Positions 46,764-58,703 of a stretch of 64,000 nt of DNA are shown here, one piece after another; positions within the stretch are counted from its first letter, which is position 1; each line of letters opens with the position of its first letter. The notes under the pieces were generated by a model. That model searched no databases. It was not told the DNA's origin and saw only the letters and a program-made list of their open reading frames with translations. The position numbers and the translations under genes are program-made. The stretch covers positions 62,001 through 126,000 of the forward strand of contig NZ_JAIUCY010000003.1 in assembly GCF_020179755.1 (NCBI RefSeq), given 5' to 3'. The DNA comes from Herbaspirillum sp. alder98. Its GTDB lineage: Bacteria > Pseudomonadota > Gammaproteobacteria > Burkholderiales > Burkholderiaceae_D.

Positions 46764-46839
46764 TCTATTCTCCTAAGCGGACATCCCTGTCCCAGTCTGT
46801 AAAAACGTTCCCTGTCCTACGCCCGTAAGATCGGGCTTG

Positions 46840-47223
46840 TCATTGTTGCACGAAGCGCACGCGCCACGGATGCGGCCCGCCAATGACGTGCATGTGCAGA
46901 TGGTACACCTCTTGCCCGCCATCCGGTCCGGTGTTGAACAAGGTCTTGAAGCCACCGCTGCGGTTGCCTTCGGCGTCGAGCTGGAAGCCACACCCCTGTT
47001 CGGCCGCCAGCCTGGGCGCCAGCGTGGCCATCTTGCCCAGCAGCGCGATCTCGTCCGGGCCGCAATCGGCCAGCGTCGCGATGTGACGGCGCGGCACCAC
47101 CAGGAAATGCACCGGCGCGGCCGGGTTGATGTCGTGGAAGGCGATCACGTCTTCGTCTTCGTAGATCTTCTTGGACGGGATCTCACCGGCCGCGATCTTG
47201 CAGAAAATGCAGTTATCCAACAT
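46840..47223 (-). CDS. HIT family nucleotide-binding protein
   Basis: A 127-residue histidine-triad hydrolase (HinT type). It begins with CIFCKIAAGEIPS, and the active-site triad is HLHMHVIGG near the C-terminus. HinT proteins hydrolyse nucleoside phosphoramidates. The ATG at 47223 gives the family start. It lies between hisE and tatA, a common betaproteobacterial placement. Confidence 0.93.
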   Translation of the reverse strand: MLDNCIFCKIAAGEIPSKKIYEDEDVIAFHDINPAAPVHFLVVPRRHIATLADCGPDEIALLGKMATLAPRLAAEQGCGFQLDAEGNRSGGFKTLFNTGPDGGQEVYHLHMHVIGGPHPWRVRFVQQ

Positions 47224-47248
47224 CGTTCTCCTGGTGAATGGATGAGCT

Positions 47249-47587
47249 TCAGTCGGGACGACTGGCCTTTTCAGCCAGGCCCGACAGGCCTTCACGGCGC
47301 GCCAGCTCATCGATGACGTCTTGCGGTTTCAGGTCGAACTGCGCCAGCAATACCATCGAATGGAACCACAGGTCGGCGCACTCATAGAGCACCTTGGACT
47401 TGTCGCCAGACACGCGTGCATCCTTGGCGGCCATCACGGTTTCGGTGGCTTCCTCGCCGATCTTCTTGAGGATGGCATCGTCGCCCTTGGCGAACAGCTT
47501 GGCCACGTAGGATTGCTCGGGGTTGCCGCCATTGGCGGGCTTGCGCGACTCGATCACGTCGGCCACGCGTTGCAGGATGTCGCTCAT
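47249..47587 (-). CDS. hisE: phosphoribosyl-ATP diphosphatase
   Basis: It catalyses the second step of histidine synthesis, PR-ATP to PR-AMP. The 112-residue all-helical protein carries the MazG-like metal motif [15 protein letters not shown] with [12 protein letters not shown] downstream. It is separate from hisI, with an ATGA overlap of hisI stop and hisE start. Confidence 0.96.
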   Translation of the reverse strand: MSDILQRVADVIESRKPANGGNPEQSYVAKLFAKGDDAILKKIGEEATETVMAAKDARVSGDKSKVLYECADLWFHSMVLLAQFDLKPQDVIDELARREGLSGLAEKASRPD

Positions 47588-48060
47588 GATGGCTTGCCCG
47601 GTTCGGCGCTCTTGCGGGGCTTCCTGACCTTCTCGGCCGGCTTGGCGGCAGGCGCGCCACCGGCGCCGGGCGCCAGATCCTTGATGATCGGCTCGACCGT
47701 CACCCACTCGCCGTTGGTGGCGTCGCCCTCGAGCTTCTGGAAGAAACAGGAATGGCGTCCAGTGTGACAGGCGATACCGGCGATCTGCTCGATCTTGAGC
47801 AGCACCACGTCTTCGTCGCAGTCGAGGCGGATCTCGTGCACCTTCTGGAAATGCCCCGACTCCTCGCCCTTGTGCCACAGCTTCTTGCGCGAACGGCTCC
47901 AGTACACGGCTTCGCCGGTCTCGACCGTGCGCGTCAATGCTTCGCGGTTCATCCAGGCGAACATCAGTACATCGTTGGAACCGACTTCCTGGGCAATCAC
48001 AGGCACCAGGCCGACTTCATCCCAGCGTACCTTGTTGAGCCATTTGGCGCTGATGCTCAT
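47584..48060 (-). CDS. hisI: phosphoribosyl-AMP cyclohydrolase
   Basis: It opens the adenine ring of PR-AMP, the third step. The 158-residue protein has the zinc/Mg motif [13 protein letters not shown] and the cysteines of [11 protein letters not shown]. An extra basic Ala/Pro-rich tail of about 30 residues follows the conserved domain. Its start overlaps the hisF stop by four bases. Confidence 0.96.
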   Translation of the reverse strand: MSISAKWLNKVRWDEVGLVPVIAQEVGSNDVLMFAWMNREALTRTVETGEAVYWSRSRKKLWHKGEESGHFQKVHEIRLDCDEDVVLLKIEQIAGIACHTGRHSCFFQKLEGDATNGEWVTVEPIIKDLAPGAGGAPAAKPAEKVRKPRKSAEPGKPS

Positions 48061-48821
48061 GCCAGCCTCATGGAAATGTTCTGGTCGGCCATGAAGCGCT
48101 TGGCTTCCTGCACGGTGTGCTGGCCATAGTGGAAAATGCTGGCCGCCAGCACCGCGTCGGCGCGCCCGCGCGTGATGCCATCGGCCAGGTCCTGCAAACC
48201 ACCCACGCCACCCGAGGCGATCACCGGAATGGTGACCGCTTCCGACACCGCGCGGGTCAGGTCGAGATCGAAACCGCTCTTGGTGCCGTCGCGATCCATG
48301 CTGGTCAGCAGGATTTCGCCAGCGCCCAGGCGTGCCATGTTGCGCGCCCATTCCACCGCATCCAGGCCGGTGGCATTGCGACCGCCGTGGGTATAGACCT
48401 CCCAGCGACCGTCGCCGGCGCGCTTGGCGTCGATCGCCACCACGATGCATTGCGAACCGTACTTGTTGGCGGCATCGGCCACCAGTTGCGGGTTGGTCAC
48501 GGCGGAGGTATTGATGCCGACCTTGTCGGCGCCGGCGTTGAGCAGGCGACGCACATCCTCGACCGAGCGCACGCCACCACCTACGGTGAGCGGAATGAAG
48601 ACCTGCGAGGCCACCGCCTCGATGATGTCGAGGATCAGGTCGCGGCCGTCCGAAGAGGCCGTGATATCCAGGAAAGTCAGTTCGTCGGCGCCCTGGTCGT
48701 CGTAGCGACGGGCGATCTCGACCGGGTCGCCGGCATCGCGCAACTCAAGGAAGTTGACTCCCTTGACCACGCGACCAGCCGTCACGTCCAGGCAGGGGAT
48801 GATGCGTTTAGCAAGTGCCAT
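48057..48821 (-). CDS. hisF: imidazole glycerol phosphate synthase, cyclase subunit
   Basis: A TIM-barrel synthase subunit of 254 residues that uses ammonia from HisH to make imidazole glycerol phosphate and AICAR. The catalytic aspartates are in [14 protein letters not shown] (D11) and VVAIDAKR (near 130). The two phosphate-binding halves are intact. It follows hisA by one base. Confidence 0.98.
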   Translation of the reverse strand: MALAKRIIPCLDVTAGRVVKGVNFLELRDAGDPVEIARRYDDQGADELTFLDITASSDGRDLILDIIEAVASQVFIPLTVGGGVRSVEDVRRLLNAGADKVGINTSAVTNPQLVADAANKYGSQCIVVAIDAKRAGDGRWEVYTHGGRNATGLDAVEWARNMARLGAGEILLTSMDRDGTKSGFDLDLTRAVSEAVTIPVIASGGVGGLQDLADGITRGRADAVLAASIFHYGQHTVQEAKRFMADQNISMRLA

Positions 48822-48822
48822 G

Positions 48823-49620
48823 TCATTGACCGCCGGCTGGGTCGTCGGCGTCTTGGGCTGATGTCAGCTCGTCGGCGCGGTCCTGGGCCGAACTCAGGTC
48901 GAGCGTGCCTTCGTAGATCGAGCGGCCGCAGATGACCGCCTCGACGCCTTCGCCCTCGACTTCGCACAAGGCTTCGACGTCCTTGATGTTGTGCACGCCG
49001 CCGGAGGCGATGATCGGGATCGACACCGCCTGCGCCAGGCGCACCGTGGCTTCGATGTTGACGCCGCCCATCATGCCGTCGCGACCGATGTCGGTGTAGA
49101 CGATGGCTTCGCAGCCATAGCCTTCGAATTTCTTGGCCAGGTCGATCACTTCGTGGCCGGACAGCTTGCTCCAGCCGTCGGTGGCGACCTTGCCGTCCTT
49201 GGCATCCAGGCCGACGATGATCTGGCCCGGGAAGGCGCTGCAGGCATCGTGCAGGAAACCGGGGTTCTTCACCGCAGCGGTGCCGATGATGATGTACGAC
49301 AGGCCATCGTCGAGATAGCGTTCGATGGTGTCGAGGTCGCGAATGCCGCCACCCAGTTGCACCGGAATCTCGTCGACGTCATTCTCTTCGGCGAATTGCG
49401 CCACGGCCTTGAGGATGGCCTTGACCGCGGATTCGTTCTTGGGCTTGCCTGCGAAGGCGCCGTTGAGATCGACCAGGTGCAAACGGCGCGCGCCTTGGCG
49501 CAACCAGTGCATGGCCATTTCTCCCGGGTCTTCGGAAAATACGGTGGCTTGTTCCATATCGCCTTGTTTCAGGCGGACGCAATGACCGTCTTTGAGGTCG
49601 ATGGCGGGTATCAGCAGCAT
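48823..49620 (-). CDS. hisA: phosphoribosylformimino-5-aminoimidazole carboxamide ribotide isomerase
   Basis: A TIM-barrel isomerase of 265 residues converting ProFAR to PRFAR. The catalytic Asp pair is in [13 protein letters not shown] (D8) and YTDIGRDGM. The C-terminus is about 15 residues longer than usual. It lies between hisH and hisF. Confidence 0.97.
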   Translation of the reverse strand: MLLIPAIDLKDGHCVRLKQGDMEQATVFSEDPGEMAMHWLRQGARRLHLVDLNGAFAGKPKNESAVKAILKAVAQFAEENDVDEIPVQLGGGIRDLDTIERYLDDGLSYIIIGTAAVKNPGFLHDACSAFPGQIIVGLDAKDGKVATDGWSKLSGHEVIDLAKKFEGYGCEAIVYTDIGRDGMMGGVNIEATVRLAQAVSIPIIASGGVHNIKDVEALCEVEGEGVEAVICGRSIYEGTLDLSSAQDRADELTSAQDADDPAGGQ

Positions 49621-49700
49621 GGCTACGGGGGGCTTGTCAGTGAAAGGTTGGTGTGAAAGACCGGTGGCGCCCGTGGCGCCGACTTGCCTTTAATGCAAAA

Positions 49701-50339
49701 TCAAGGCTTCCAGTGTACGAAATTCCGATACAGCTGCAAACCCGCAGATGCACTTTTTTCGGGGTGGAACTGGGTTGCAAAAATGTTATCCCGTGCTACC
49801 GCACAGGCGAACTCGCGTCCGTAGGGGGTCTGCCCGACCACCTGCGACTGCTCGCCCGGCACGGCGTAGAAACTGTGCACGAAGTAAAAGAATGCATTAT
49901 CGGCAATACCTTCCCACAGCGGGTGCGGCGCGCTCTGGCGCACGTGGTTCCATCCCATCTGCGGCACCTTGAAGCGCGAGCCGTCGTCCTGCATCAGGCC
50001 GTCCAGCTCGAAACGCACTACCCGGCCGGGCAGCAGGCCCAGGCCTGGCGTGTCGCCCTCTTCGCTCCAGTCGAACAGCATCTGCTCGCCCACGCACACG
50101 CCGAACAGCGGCTTGCTACGCGCGGCTTCCAGCACCGCCTCCTGCACGCCGGATTCGCGCAGGCTGCGCATGCAGTCGGGCATGGCGCCCTGGCCCGGCA
50201 GCACCACGCGATCGGCGGACTTGATATCGGCGACCTCGCCCGAGATACGCACGTCGGCCTCGGGCGCGACATGGCGCAGCGCCTGCGCCACCGAGCGCAG
50301 GTTGCCCATGCCGTAATCCACTACAACAATTTTATTCAT
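49701..50339 (-). CDS. hisH: imidazole glycerol phosphate synthase, glutamine amidotransferase subunit
   Basis: The glutaminase partner of HisF. The 212-residue class I amidotransferase has the nucleophile elbow [10 protein letters not shown] and the C-terminal His/Glu (ATQFHPEKS). It lies between hisB and hisA on the same strand. Confidence 0.97.
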   Translation of the reverse strand: MNKIVVVDYGMGNLRSVAQALRHVAPEADVRISGEVADIKSADRVVLPGQGAMPDCMRSLRESGVQEAVLEAARSKPLFGVCVGEQMLFDWSEEGDTPGLGLLPGRVVRFELDGLMQDDGSRFKVPQMGWNHVRQSAPHPLWEGIADNAFFYFVHSFYAVPGEQSQVVGQTPYGREFACAVARDNIFATQFHPEKSASAGLQLYRNFVHWKP

Positions 50340-50378
50340 ATCGGAATGACCGGCTGTTACGCCGGCACACGGGTGTGA

Positions 50379-50975
50379 TTACAGGCTGCCCTTGGTCGAC
50401 GGAATGGTGCCGGCGGCCCGATCATCGAGTTCGATCGCCATGCGCAGCGCACGACCGAAGGCCTTGAACACGGTCTCGCACTGGTGGTGTGCGTTGATGC
50501 CGCGCAGGTTGTCGATGTGCAATGTCACTTGCGCGTGATTGACGAAGCCGTGGAAGAACTCACTGGTGAGGTCGACATCGAAGCCGCCGATCATCGAGCG
50601 CGTAAACGGGATGTGATACTCGAGACCGGGACGGCCCGAGAAATCGATCACCACGCGCGACAGCGCTTCGTCCAGCGGCACGTAGGCGTGGCCGTAGCGG
50701 CGAATGCCCTTCTTGTCGCCGATGGCCTTGGCAAAGGCCTGGCCCAGGGTGATGCCGACGTCTTCCACCGTATGGTGGGCATCGATGTGCAGGTCGCCAC
50801 GGGCGTGGATGTCGAGGTCGATCAGGCCGTGCCGGGCGATCTGGTCCAGCATGTGATCGAGGAATGGCACGCCGGTGTCGAGCTGCTGCTTGCCGGTTCC
50901 ATCGAGGTTGATCGCTACGCGAATCTGCGTCTCGTTGGTGTTGCGGACGACTTCTGCGGTTCTCGGTGTAGACAT
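50379..50975 (-). CDS. hisB: imidazoleglycerol-phosphate dehydratase
   Basis: The monofunctional, Mn-dependent dehydratase (198 residues), without the phosphatase domain found in enterobacterial HisB. Metal-binding repeats are seen as [21 protein letters not shown] and [13 protein letters not shown]. The ATG at 50975 starts [13 protein letters not shown]. The histidinol phosphatase must be encoded elsewhere. Confidence 0.97.
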   Translation of the reverse strand: MSTPRTAEVVRNTNETQIRVAINLDGTGKQQLDTGVPFLDHMLDQIARHGLIDLDIHARGDLHIDAHHTVEDVGITLGQAFAKAIGDKKGIRRYGHAYVPLDEALSRVVIDFSGRPGLEYHIPFTRSMIGGFDVDLTSEFFHGFVNHAQVTLHIDNLRGINAHHQCETVFKAFGRALRMAIELDDRAAGTIPSTKGSL

Positions 50976-51015
50976 GGTCAGGGTAACGCGGGGTTCAGAC
51001 GAAAGGGAATACTGT

Positions 51016-52143
51016 TTAATTTGGTGCCGAAGACGACACCTGCAAGGCCTCTGCCAGCGCCGCCAGCAGCTGCGCATTTTCATGCTCGGCGCCGACCGTG
51101 ATGCGCAAACAGTTTTGTAACAATCCGTGCATTCTACCGGCATTTTTGACAAGCACCTTGCGCGCGGCCAGTGCGGCGAAGACTTTATCGGCATCCGGGA
51201 CCCGGATCAACACGAAATTGGCAGCCGACGGGAACACGTCGACGCCCGGCAATCCCGCCAGCCGGGCTGACAAGCCGGTGCGCGCGGCACGCAACTCGGC
51301 CGCTTGCGCCTGCAGCACATCGAGGTGTTCCAGCATGAACAGCGCCGCCGCCTCGGTCAGCACGTTGATGTTATAGGGCGGGCGCACCTTGTCGAATTCG
51401 CGCAACAGCGCCGGCGCGGCCGACATGTAGCCCAGGCGCAGTCCGGCCAGGCCCAGCTTGGACACGGTACGCATCAGCACCAGATTATTGAAGCGCGGCA
51501 ACTCATCCATCAGGCTGTGCGGCGAAAACGGGCCATAGGCCTCGTCCACCACCACGATGCCGAACGGGGCGGCTGCGGCCACGATCTGCAGCACTTCCTG
51601 CGCGTCGAACAAGGTGCCGGTGGGATTGTTGGGATAGGCCAGATAGGTCACTGCCGGACGGTGCTGCTCCAGCGCGGCCAGCATGGCCGGCAGGTCGAGC
51701 GTGAAATCGGGGCGCAACGGCACGCCCACGTAATCCAGTCCGGCCAGCCGCGCCGATACGGCGTACATCACGAAACCGGGTTCAGGCGCCAGCACCTTTC
51801 GGCCCTCGCCGGCACAGGCGGTGGAGATGATGGAGATCAGCTCGTCCGAGCCATTGCCCAGCAGCACATCGTAACCCTGCGGCACTTGCTGCTCGCGGCA
51901 GATGGCCTGCTTCAGCGCGCCATAGGATGGCACCGGATAACGATTCAATTCGACTTCGGCCAATCGCAGCGACAGTTGCTGGCGCAGCGCCGGCGGCAGC
52001 GTGTAGGGATTTTCCATCGCGTCGAGCTTGACCATGCCGGCGGCATCCGGCACATGGTAGGCCGACTGGGCGCGCACGTCGGCGCGGATCACGCTGGCAA
52101 TCAGTGGCGCAAGGGGGTCGGCGTCAGTCGGTGATCGGTTCAT
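51016..52143 (-). CDS. hisC: histidinol-phosphate aminotransferase
   Basis: A fold-type I PLP enzyme of 375 residues. The PLP Lys is in the [14 protein letters not shown] segment, with [10 protein letters not shown] and VVDEAYGPF upstream. It transfers the amino group to imidazole acetol phosphate. Its 5' end overlaps the preceding methyltransferase gene by 20 bp, so the two are translationally linked. Confidence 0.97.
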   Translation of the reverse strand: MNRSPTDADPLAPLIASVIRADVRAQSAYHVPDAAGMVKLDAMENPYTLPPALRQQLSLRLAEVELNRYPVPSYGALKQAICREQQVPQGYDVLLGNGSDELISIISTACAGEGRKVLAPEPGFVMYAVSARLAGLDYVGVPLRPDFTLDLPAMLAALEQHRPAVTYLAYPNNPTGTLFDAQEVLQIVAAAAPFGIVVVDEAYGPFSPHSLMDELPRFNNLVLMRTVSKLGLAGLRLGYMSAAPALLREFDKVRPPYNINVLTEAAALFMLEHLDVLQAQAAELRAARTGLSARLAGLPGVDVFPSAANFVLIRVPDADKVFAALAARKVLVKNAGRMHGLLQNCLRITVGAEHENAQLLAALAEALQVSSSAPN

Positions 52144-52927
52144 CTTGGGGGCTCGTGGCTTGCAGCGCGTCCAGCCGCTGGCGGGTCAGTTCACAGTAAT
52201 CCGGATTGAGTTCGAAGCCGACAAAGCGTCGGCCGCAGCGCCTGGCGGCCACCGCCGTGGTGCCGCTGCCCATGAACGGGTCGAGCACCACGCCGCCCGG
52301 CGGGCACGAGGCCTTGACCATGCGTTCGATGATCTCGAGCGGCTTCTGGGTCGGATGGTCGGCGCGCTCGCGGTGCTCGCGATGCAGCCGCGACACGCTC
52401 CAGACATCCTTCGGGTTGTAGCCCATCTCGAGCCACTTGGCGCCGACGAAGATGGAACGCGAACGCGCCTTCTTGGTCTGGGCGTCGTAGGGAATGCGGA
52501 TGGCGTCGAGATCGAAGAAATGGTCCTTGGCGCGGGCGAAGAAACCGATGGTGTCATGCACCGACGAATAACGGCGCGTGCTGCCGCCCATCGACGGCAC
52601 CCGGCGATCCCAGACGATCTCGTTGAGCATGATCATGCGTTGCTTGAGCATGACGAAGATCTCGGGCGAGTAACGCCAGGTGAGGAAAATGTACAGGCTG
52701 CCATTGGCCTTCAGCTTGGGCAACGCGGCGTCGATCCAGCGCTCGGTCCAGGCCAGGTAGGTGGCCGCCTCGAGCTTGTCGGAATCGTTGCCGTAATCCT
52801 TGCCCAACCCGTAGGGCGGGTCGGCGATGAGCAGGTCGATGCTGCCGTCGGGAATGCGCCGCAGGCCGGCCAGCGCATCCTCGCAATGCACGCGATCGAT
52901 CCAGCCTTCGTCCGCGGCTGCCGTCAT
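52124..52927 (-). CDS. DNA methyltransferase (beta-class, N6-adenine/N4-cytosine type) inside the his operon
   Basis: A 267-residue SAM-dependent DNA amino-methyltransferase. Catalytic motif IV is DPPY at 36-39. The SAM-binding motif [10 protein letters not shown] at about 216-224, comes after it, and HPTQKP (191-196) precedes that, the beta-class order shared with CcrM/HinfI-like enzymes. Target specificity is not readable. There is no restriction endonuclease gene, so it is an orphan. It starts 4 bp after the hisD stop and overlaps hisC by 20 bp, so it must be expressed with the his genes. Base composition looks like its neighbours. Its product could methylate DNA, or more remotely another nucleic acid. 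Confidence 0.88.
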   Translation of the reverse strand: MTAAADEGWIDRVHCEDALAGLRRIPDGSIDLLIADPPYGLGKDYGNDSDKLEAATYLAWTERWIDAALPKLKANGSLYIFLTWRYSPEIFVMLKQRMIMLNEIVWDRRVPSMGGSTRRYSSVHDTIGFFARAKDHFFDLDAIRIPYDAQTKKARSRSIFVGAKWLEMGYNPKDVWSVSRLHREHRERADHPTQKPLEIIERMVKASCPPGGVVLDPFMGSGTTAVAARRCGRRFVGFELNPDYCELTRQRLDALQATSPQDEPITD

Positions 52928-52931
52928 CGCA

Positions 52932-54245
52932 TCATTTCAGGCGCAGTTCGGCGGAACGGGCGTGGGCCTGCAGCCCTTCGCCATAAGCCAGCTCGGCGGC
53001 GATCCGGCCCAGGGTCTGGGCGCCCGCTTCGGACACCCGGATCAGGCTGGAGCGCTTCTGGAAGTCGTACACGCCCAGCGGCGACGAGAAACGCGCCGTG
53101 CGCGACGTCGGCAGCACGTGGTTCGGTCCGGCGCAGTAGTCACCCAGCGATTCGGACGAGAAACGACCGAGGAACATGGCGCCCGCATGGCGCACCAGGT
53201 CGGCCCACTGCTGCGGCTCTTCGGCCGAAATCTCCAGGTGCTCGGCGGCGATCAGATTGGCGATCTCGCAGGCTTCTTCCATGTCGCGCACCTTGACCAG
53301 CGCGCCGCGGTCGGTGAGCGATGTGCGGATCACGTCGCGCCGGGGCATCGTGTCGAGCAGCTTGTTGATGCTGGCCTCGACGCGAGCGATGTAGTCGGCA
53401 TCGGGACACAGCAGGATCGATTGCGCCAGTTCGTCGTGCTCGGCCTGCGAGAACAGGTCCATGGCGATCCAGTCGGGCTCGGTGCTGCCGTCGCAGATCA
53501 CCAGGATTTCGGAAGGACCGGCAATCATGTCGATGCCCACCACGCCGAACACGCGTCGCTTGGCGGCCGCCACATAGGCGTTGCCGGGACCGACGATCTT
53601 GTCGACCTGGGGGATGGTGGCGGTGCCATAGGCCAGCGCGCCGACTGCCTGGGCGCCGCCGATGGTGAAGACGCGATCGACGCCGGCGATAGCGGCGGCC
53701 GCCAGCACCAGCTCGTTCTGTACGCCGTCGGGGGTCGGCACCACCATGATCACTTCGGCCACGCCGGCCACCTTGGCGGGAATCGCATTCATCAGCACCG
53801 ACGACGGATAGGCCGCCTTGCCGCCCGGCACGTAGATACCCACGCGGTCCAGCGGCGTGACCTTCTGGCCCAGTTCGGTGCCGTCCGCCTCGCGGTACAG
53901 GAAACCGTCCGAGCCGCATTCCTTCTTCTGCCGCTCGTGGTATGCGCGCACGCGGTCGGCGGCGGTCTGCAATGCGGCGCGCCGGGTCTCGGGCAATCCG
54001 GCCAGGGCTGCCTGCAAGGCATCGCGTCCGATTTCCAGCGCCGCCACGGAACCCGCCTGCAGGCGGTCGAAACGATGCGTGGCATCGAGCACGGCGGCAT
54101 CACCGCGTGCCTTCACGTCGGCCAGGATGGTGGCGGCGGCGCGATCGATGGCTTCGTCTTCACTGGCTTCGAAGGCCAGCACGGCGGCCAGCTTCTCGCG
54201 AAAGCCGGGTTCGGTGGAATCGAGTTTTCGGATGGCAATGCTCAT
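52932..54245 (-). CDS. hisD: histidinol dehydrogenase
   Basis: The last two oxidation steps of histidine synthesis, histidinol to histidine. The 437-residue protein has the nucleotide-binding [12 protein letters not shown], the zinc-site region [15 protein letters not shown] and the C-terminal [17 protein letters not shown]. The ATG at 54245 starts [15 protein letters not shown]. It follows hisG by 47 bp. Confidence 0.98.
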   Translation of the reverse strand: MSIAIRKLDSTEPGFREKLAAVLAFEASEDEAIDRAAATILADVKARGDAAVLDATHRFDRLQAGSVAALEIGRDALQAALAGLPETRRAALQTAADRVRAYHERQKKECGSDGFLYREADGTELGQKVTPLDRVGIYVPGGKAAYPSSVLMNAIPAKVAGVAEVIMVVPTPDGVQNELVLAAAAIAGVDRVFTIGGAQAVGALAYGTATIPQVDKIVGPGNAYVAAAKRRVFGVVGIDMIAGPSEILVICDGSTEPDWIAMDLFSQAEHDELAQSILLCPDADYIARVEASINKLLDTMPRRDVIRTSLTDRGALVKVRDMEEACEIANLIAAEHLEISAEEPQQWADLVRHAGAMFLGRFSSESLGDYCAGPNHVLPTSRTARFSSPLGVYDFQKRSSLIRVSEAGAQTLGRIAAELAYGEGLQAHARSAELRLK

Positions 54246-54292
54246 GGGGTCTACCTGGTGTGCGGCTGGTTCAGTCGATGTCACTATCGGTG

Positions 54293-54943
54293 TCACTTCG
54301 GGCGGGATGCCTTTTCAAACGCATCCAGGATCGGTTGCAGCCGTTCGCGCTTGAGCTTCAGGGCGGCCTGGTTGACCACCAGGCGCGACGAGATCTCGAT
54401 GATGTGCTCGACCTCGACCAACTTGTTGGCGCGCAATGTGCCACCGGTGCTGACCAGATCGACGATGGCGTCCGACAGGCCGACCAGCGGGCCCAGTTCC
54501 ATCGAGCCATACAGCTTGATCAGGTCGACGTGCACGCCCTTGGCCGCAAAGTGCTCGCGCGCAGTCTTGACGTACTTGGTCACCACCCGCAGGCGCGCCC
54601 CCTGGCGCACCGCATTGGCGTAGTCAAAACCCTCTTGCACGGCGACCGACAGGCGGCACTTGGCGATATTGAGGTCGATCGGCTGGTACAGGCCTTCGCC
54701 GCCGTGTTCCATCAGCACGTCCTTGCCGGCCACGCCGAAGTCGGCCGCGCCGTATTGCACGTAGGTCGGCACGTCAGAGGCGCGCACGATGATCACCCGC
54801 ACGGCAGGGTCGTTGGTCGGCAGGATCAGCTTGCGCGACGATTCCGGGTCTTCGGACACCTTGATGCCGGCGGCTTCCAGCAGCGGCAGGGTTTCTTCGA
54901 AGATGCGGCCCTTGGACAGGGCCAGCGTCAATTGTTGAGTCAT
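54293..54943 (-). CDS. hisG: ATP phosphoribosyltransferase catalytic subunit, short form
   Basis: The committed step of histidine synthesis. At 216 residues this is the short HisG, lacking the C-terminal regulatory domain; such enzymes need the HisZ subunit, which is not in this window. Motifs are [14 protein letters not shown] and [14 protein letters not shown]. It begins the his genes, 14 bp after the murA stop. Confidence 0.97.
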   Translation of the reverse strand: MTQQLTLALSKGRIFEETLPLLEAAGIKVSEDPESSRKLILPTNDPAVRVIIVRASDVPTYVQYGAADFGVAGKDVLMEHGGEGLYQPIDLNIAKCRLSVAVQEGFDYANAVRQGARLRVVTKYVKTAREHFAAKGVHVDLIKLYGSMELGPLVGLSDAIVDLVSTGGTLRANKLVEVEHIIEISSRLVVNQAALKLKRERLQPILDAFEKASRPK

Positions 54944-54956
54944 GTTCTGTATCTGC

Positions 54957-56455
<1,499 letters not shown>

Positions 56456-56497
56456 GATTCGGCTCTTCACAAGGATAGGATGACTGGGCGACGCCGC

Positions 56498-57262
56498 TCA
56501 GTGCGCGCCAGCGCGCAATTTGTAACCGCTCTTGAGCATGCGCACGGCCAGCGTGGCAAGTGCGACGAAGAACACGGCGACGATGGCCAGGCTGGTCGTG
56601 GGAGCAATGTCGGACTGGCCGAAGAACCCGTAGCGGAAGCCATCGATCATATAAAAAAACGGGTTGAAATGCGACACCGTCTGCCAGAACGGCGGCAGCG
56701 AATGTATCGAATAGAACACGCCGGCGAGGAAGGTCAGCGGCACGATCAGGAAATTCTGGAACGCGGCCAGCTGGTCGAACTTTTCAGCCCAGATGCCGGC
56801 GATCAAGCCCATCGTCCCCAGGATGCCGGCGCCCAGCAGCGCAAACACCAGGATCCACAACGGCGCGACGAAATCGAGATGGCCAAACCAGGCCGTCACT
56901 GCGAACACCCCGGCGCCGACGATCAGGCCGCGCACGACGGCGGCCAGCACATAACCGCCGAACAGTTCCCAGTGCGACAGGGGGGTGAGCAGCACGAACA
57001 CCAGGTTGCCGGTGATCTTGGACTGGATCAGCGACGACGAACTGTTGGCGAAGGCATTCTGCAACACGCTCATCATCACCAGGCCAGGTACCAGGAATCC
57101 GGTGTATTGCACCCCCGGATAGACCTGCACATGATCTTGCAGCACATGGCCGAAGATCAGCAGATACAGCACGGCGGTCAGGATCGGCGCGGTCACGGTT
57201 TGCGTGGCGACCTTCCAGAAACGCAGGATTTCCTTGTAGAACAGGGTCTGGAATCCGGTCAT
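56498..57262 (-). CDS. ABC-2 type transporter permease (YadH/NodJ-like)
   Basis: A 254-residue membrane protein with six helices of the ABC-2 family, including the PLTFLAGVFYSI motif used by polysaccharide and drug exporters. Its start overlaps the ATPase stop (ATGA). The substrate is unknown; the location between mla and murA suggests an envelope component. Confidence 0.9.
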   Translation of the reverse strand: MTGFQTLFYKEILRFWKVATQTVTAPILTAVLYLLIFGHVLQDHVQVYPGVQYTGFLVPGLVMMSVLQNAFANSSSSLIQSKITGNLVFVLLTPLSHWELFGGYVLAAVVRGLIVGAGVFAVTAWFGHLDFVAPLWILVFALLGAGILGTMGLIAGIWAEKFDQLAAFQNFLIVPLTFLAGVFYSIHSLPPFWQTVSHFNPFFYMIDGFRYGFFGQSDIAPTTSLAIVAVFFVALATLAVRMLKSGYKLRAGAH

Positions 57263-58170
57263 TTTTCTTCTCCCATGATCTGGATGAAGACGTCTTCCAG
57301 GTCAGCCTGCTGCAATTGCATGTCATCGAGTTCGGCGCCGGCCTGGCGCAACGCGGCCAGGATCGGTTCGACTTCGTTGTAATCGGTCACGCGCAGCGTG
57401 AACTTGTTGCCGCCCAGCAGTTCTTCGGGGCGTGTCACCAGCGGCTTGAGGCTGTCCGGCAAGGCGCCCTGCTTCAGGCGCAGCACCAGCTGCGAACCGG
57501 ATATCCGCTTGATCAGCGCATCGGTCGAATCAAGCGCCACCACGTGGCCGAACTTGAGCATGGCGATGCGGTTGCACAGGGCCTGCGCTTCTTCCAGGTA
57601 GTGCGTGGTCAGCACGATGGTGTGGCCCTCCTGGTTGAGGCGGCCGATGAATTTCCACAAGGTCTGGCGCAGTTCGACATCGACCCCGGCGGTGGGCTCG
57701 TCGAGCACGATCACCGGCGGCTTGTGCACCAGCGCCTGGGCCACCAGCACGCGCCGCTTCATGCCGCCCGACAGCGCGCGCATGTTGGTATCGGCCTTGT
57801 TGGTGAGGTCCAGGTTGTCCATCACCTCGTCGATCCAGCGGTCGTTGTTCTTCAGACCGAAGTAGCCGGACTGCATGCGCAGCGTCTCGCGCACCGTGAA
57901 GAAGGGATCGAACACCAGTTCCTGCGGCACCACGCCCAGCTTGGTGCGGGCGTTGCGGTAGTCGCTGACCACATCGTGGCCGTGGATGGTGACGTTGCCG
58001 GAGTCGGCCCGGTTCAGGCCGGCGATGATCGAGATCAGCGTGGTCTTGCCGGCGCCATTGGGACCGAGCAGGCCAAAGAATTCGCCTTCCTCGATTGCCA
58101 GCGAAACGCCGCCCAGCGCTTGCAGCGACTGGTAGCGTTTCTTGATGTCATTGATTTGCAATGCGGCCAT
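57259..58170 (-). CDS. ABC transporter ATP-binding protein (YadG/NodI-like)
   Basis: A 303-residue ATPase: Walker [10 protein letters not shown] near residue 37-45, signature LSGGMKRRVLVAQAL, Walker B VIVLDEPTAGVD, and a C-terminal extension typical of ABC-2 exporters. The ATG at 58170 is chosen; the 22 upstream codons are atypical. It forms an export pair with the permease. Confidence 0.93.
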   Translation of the reverse strand: MAALQINDIKKRYQSLQALGGVSLAIEEGEFFGLLGPNGAGKTTLISIIAGLNRADSGNVTIHGHDVVSDYRNARTKLGVVPQELVFDPFFTVRETLRMQSGYFGLKNNDRWIDEVMDNLDLTNKADTNMRALSGGMKRRVLVAQALVHKPPVIVLDEPTAGVDVELRQTLWKFIGRLNQEGHTIVLTTHYLEEAQALCNRIAMLKFGHVVALDSTDALIKRISGSQLVLRLKQGALPDSLKPLVTRPEELLGGNKFTLRVTDYNEVEPILAALRQAGAELDDMQLQQADLEDVFIQIMGEEK

Positions 58171-58372
58171 GATGCCTGGGACAGCCCTAGAGTTCGTTAC
58201 GTGCAGGAGAAAAGTCGAGGAAGCGGCGGCCCGCAACGCCGCAGGGCGTCACAGGACGGGCCTTGAAAGCGGGAACCGTGACGCGATAAAACCGGTGATT
58301 ATAGGGGAATTCGGGTTCCCGGGCCGGTCAGCCGCGCTTGCACGCAACACCCCGGTGGGGAAAAAGCTGCCG

Positions 58373-58669
58373 TCAGTGATGTCGATCGGTAGCGGAGGTA
58401 GGTGCAGTATCGGTGCCATGCAGCAACACCGACACGCCGTACAGGTCGGCCAGACTTTGCAGATTGGCCGGCAACACGCCGAAATCCAGGGCCACGCCAC
58501 GCTGTTGCGCCTCACGCCGCCAGGCCAGCAAGGTGGCCACGGCAGACGAGTCGACCACCGTCACGTCAGAGAGGTCAATCCCGGACTGGCCACCGGCAAT
58601 CGCCGCCAGACCATCACGCAGGACGGCACTGGCGTTCTTGAAAGTCAGCGAGTTGGCGGGCTTGAACAT
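58373..58669 (-). CDS. mlaB: STAS domain protein, MlaB
   Basis: A cytoplasmic subunit binding the MlaF ATPase. The 98-residue protein has a STAS domain with DLSDVTVVDSSAVATLLAWRREA, the segment usually carrying the Ser/Thr loop. The C-terminus is an Ala/Thr-rich tail. A 200-bp gap to the next gene holds no credible gene. Confidence 0.85.
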   Translation of the reverse strand: MFKPANSLTFKNASAVLRDGLAAIAGGQSGIDLSDVTVVDSSAVATLLAWRREAQQRGVALDFGVLPANLQSLADLYGVSVLLHGTDTAPTSATDRHH

Positions 58670-58703
58670 GACGGTTCCTGGCTGGATAACGGGCGAAGAC
58701 GAC

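Noticed and set aside
52827-54623. A 598-codon open frame antisense to hisD and hisG
   Set aside because: Shadow of clearly conserved his genes.
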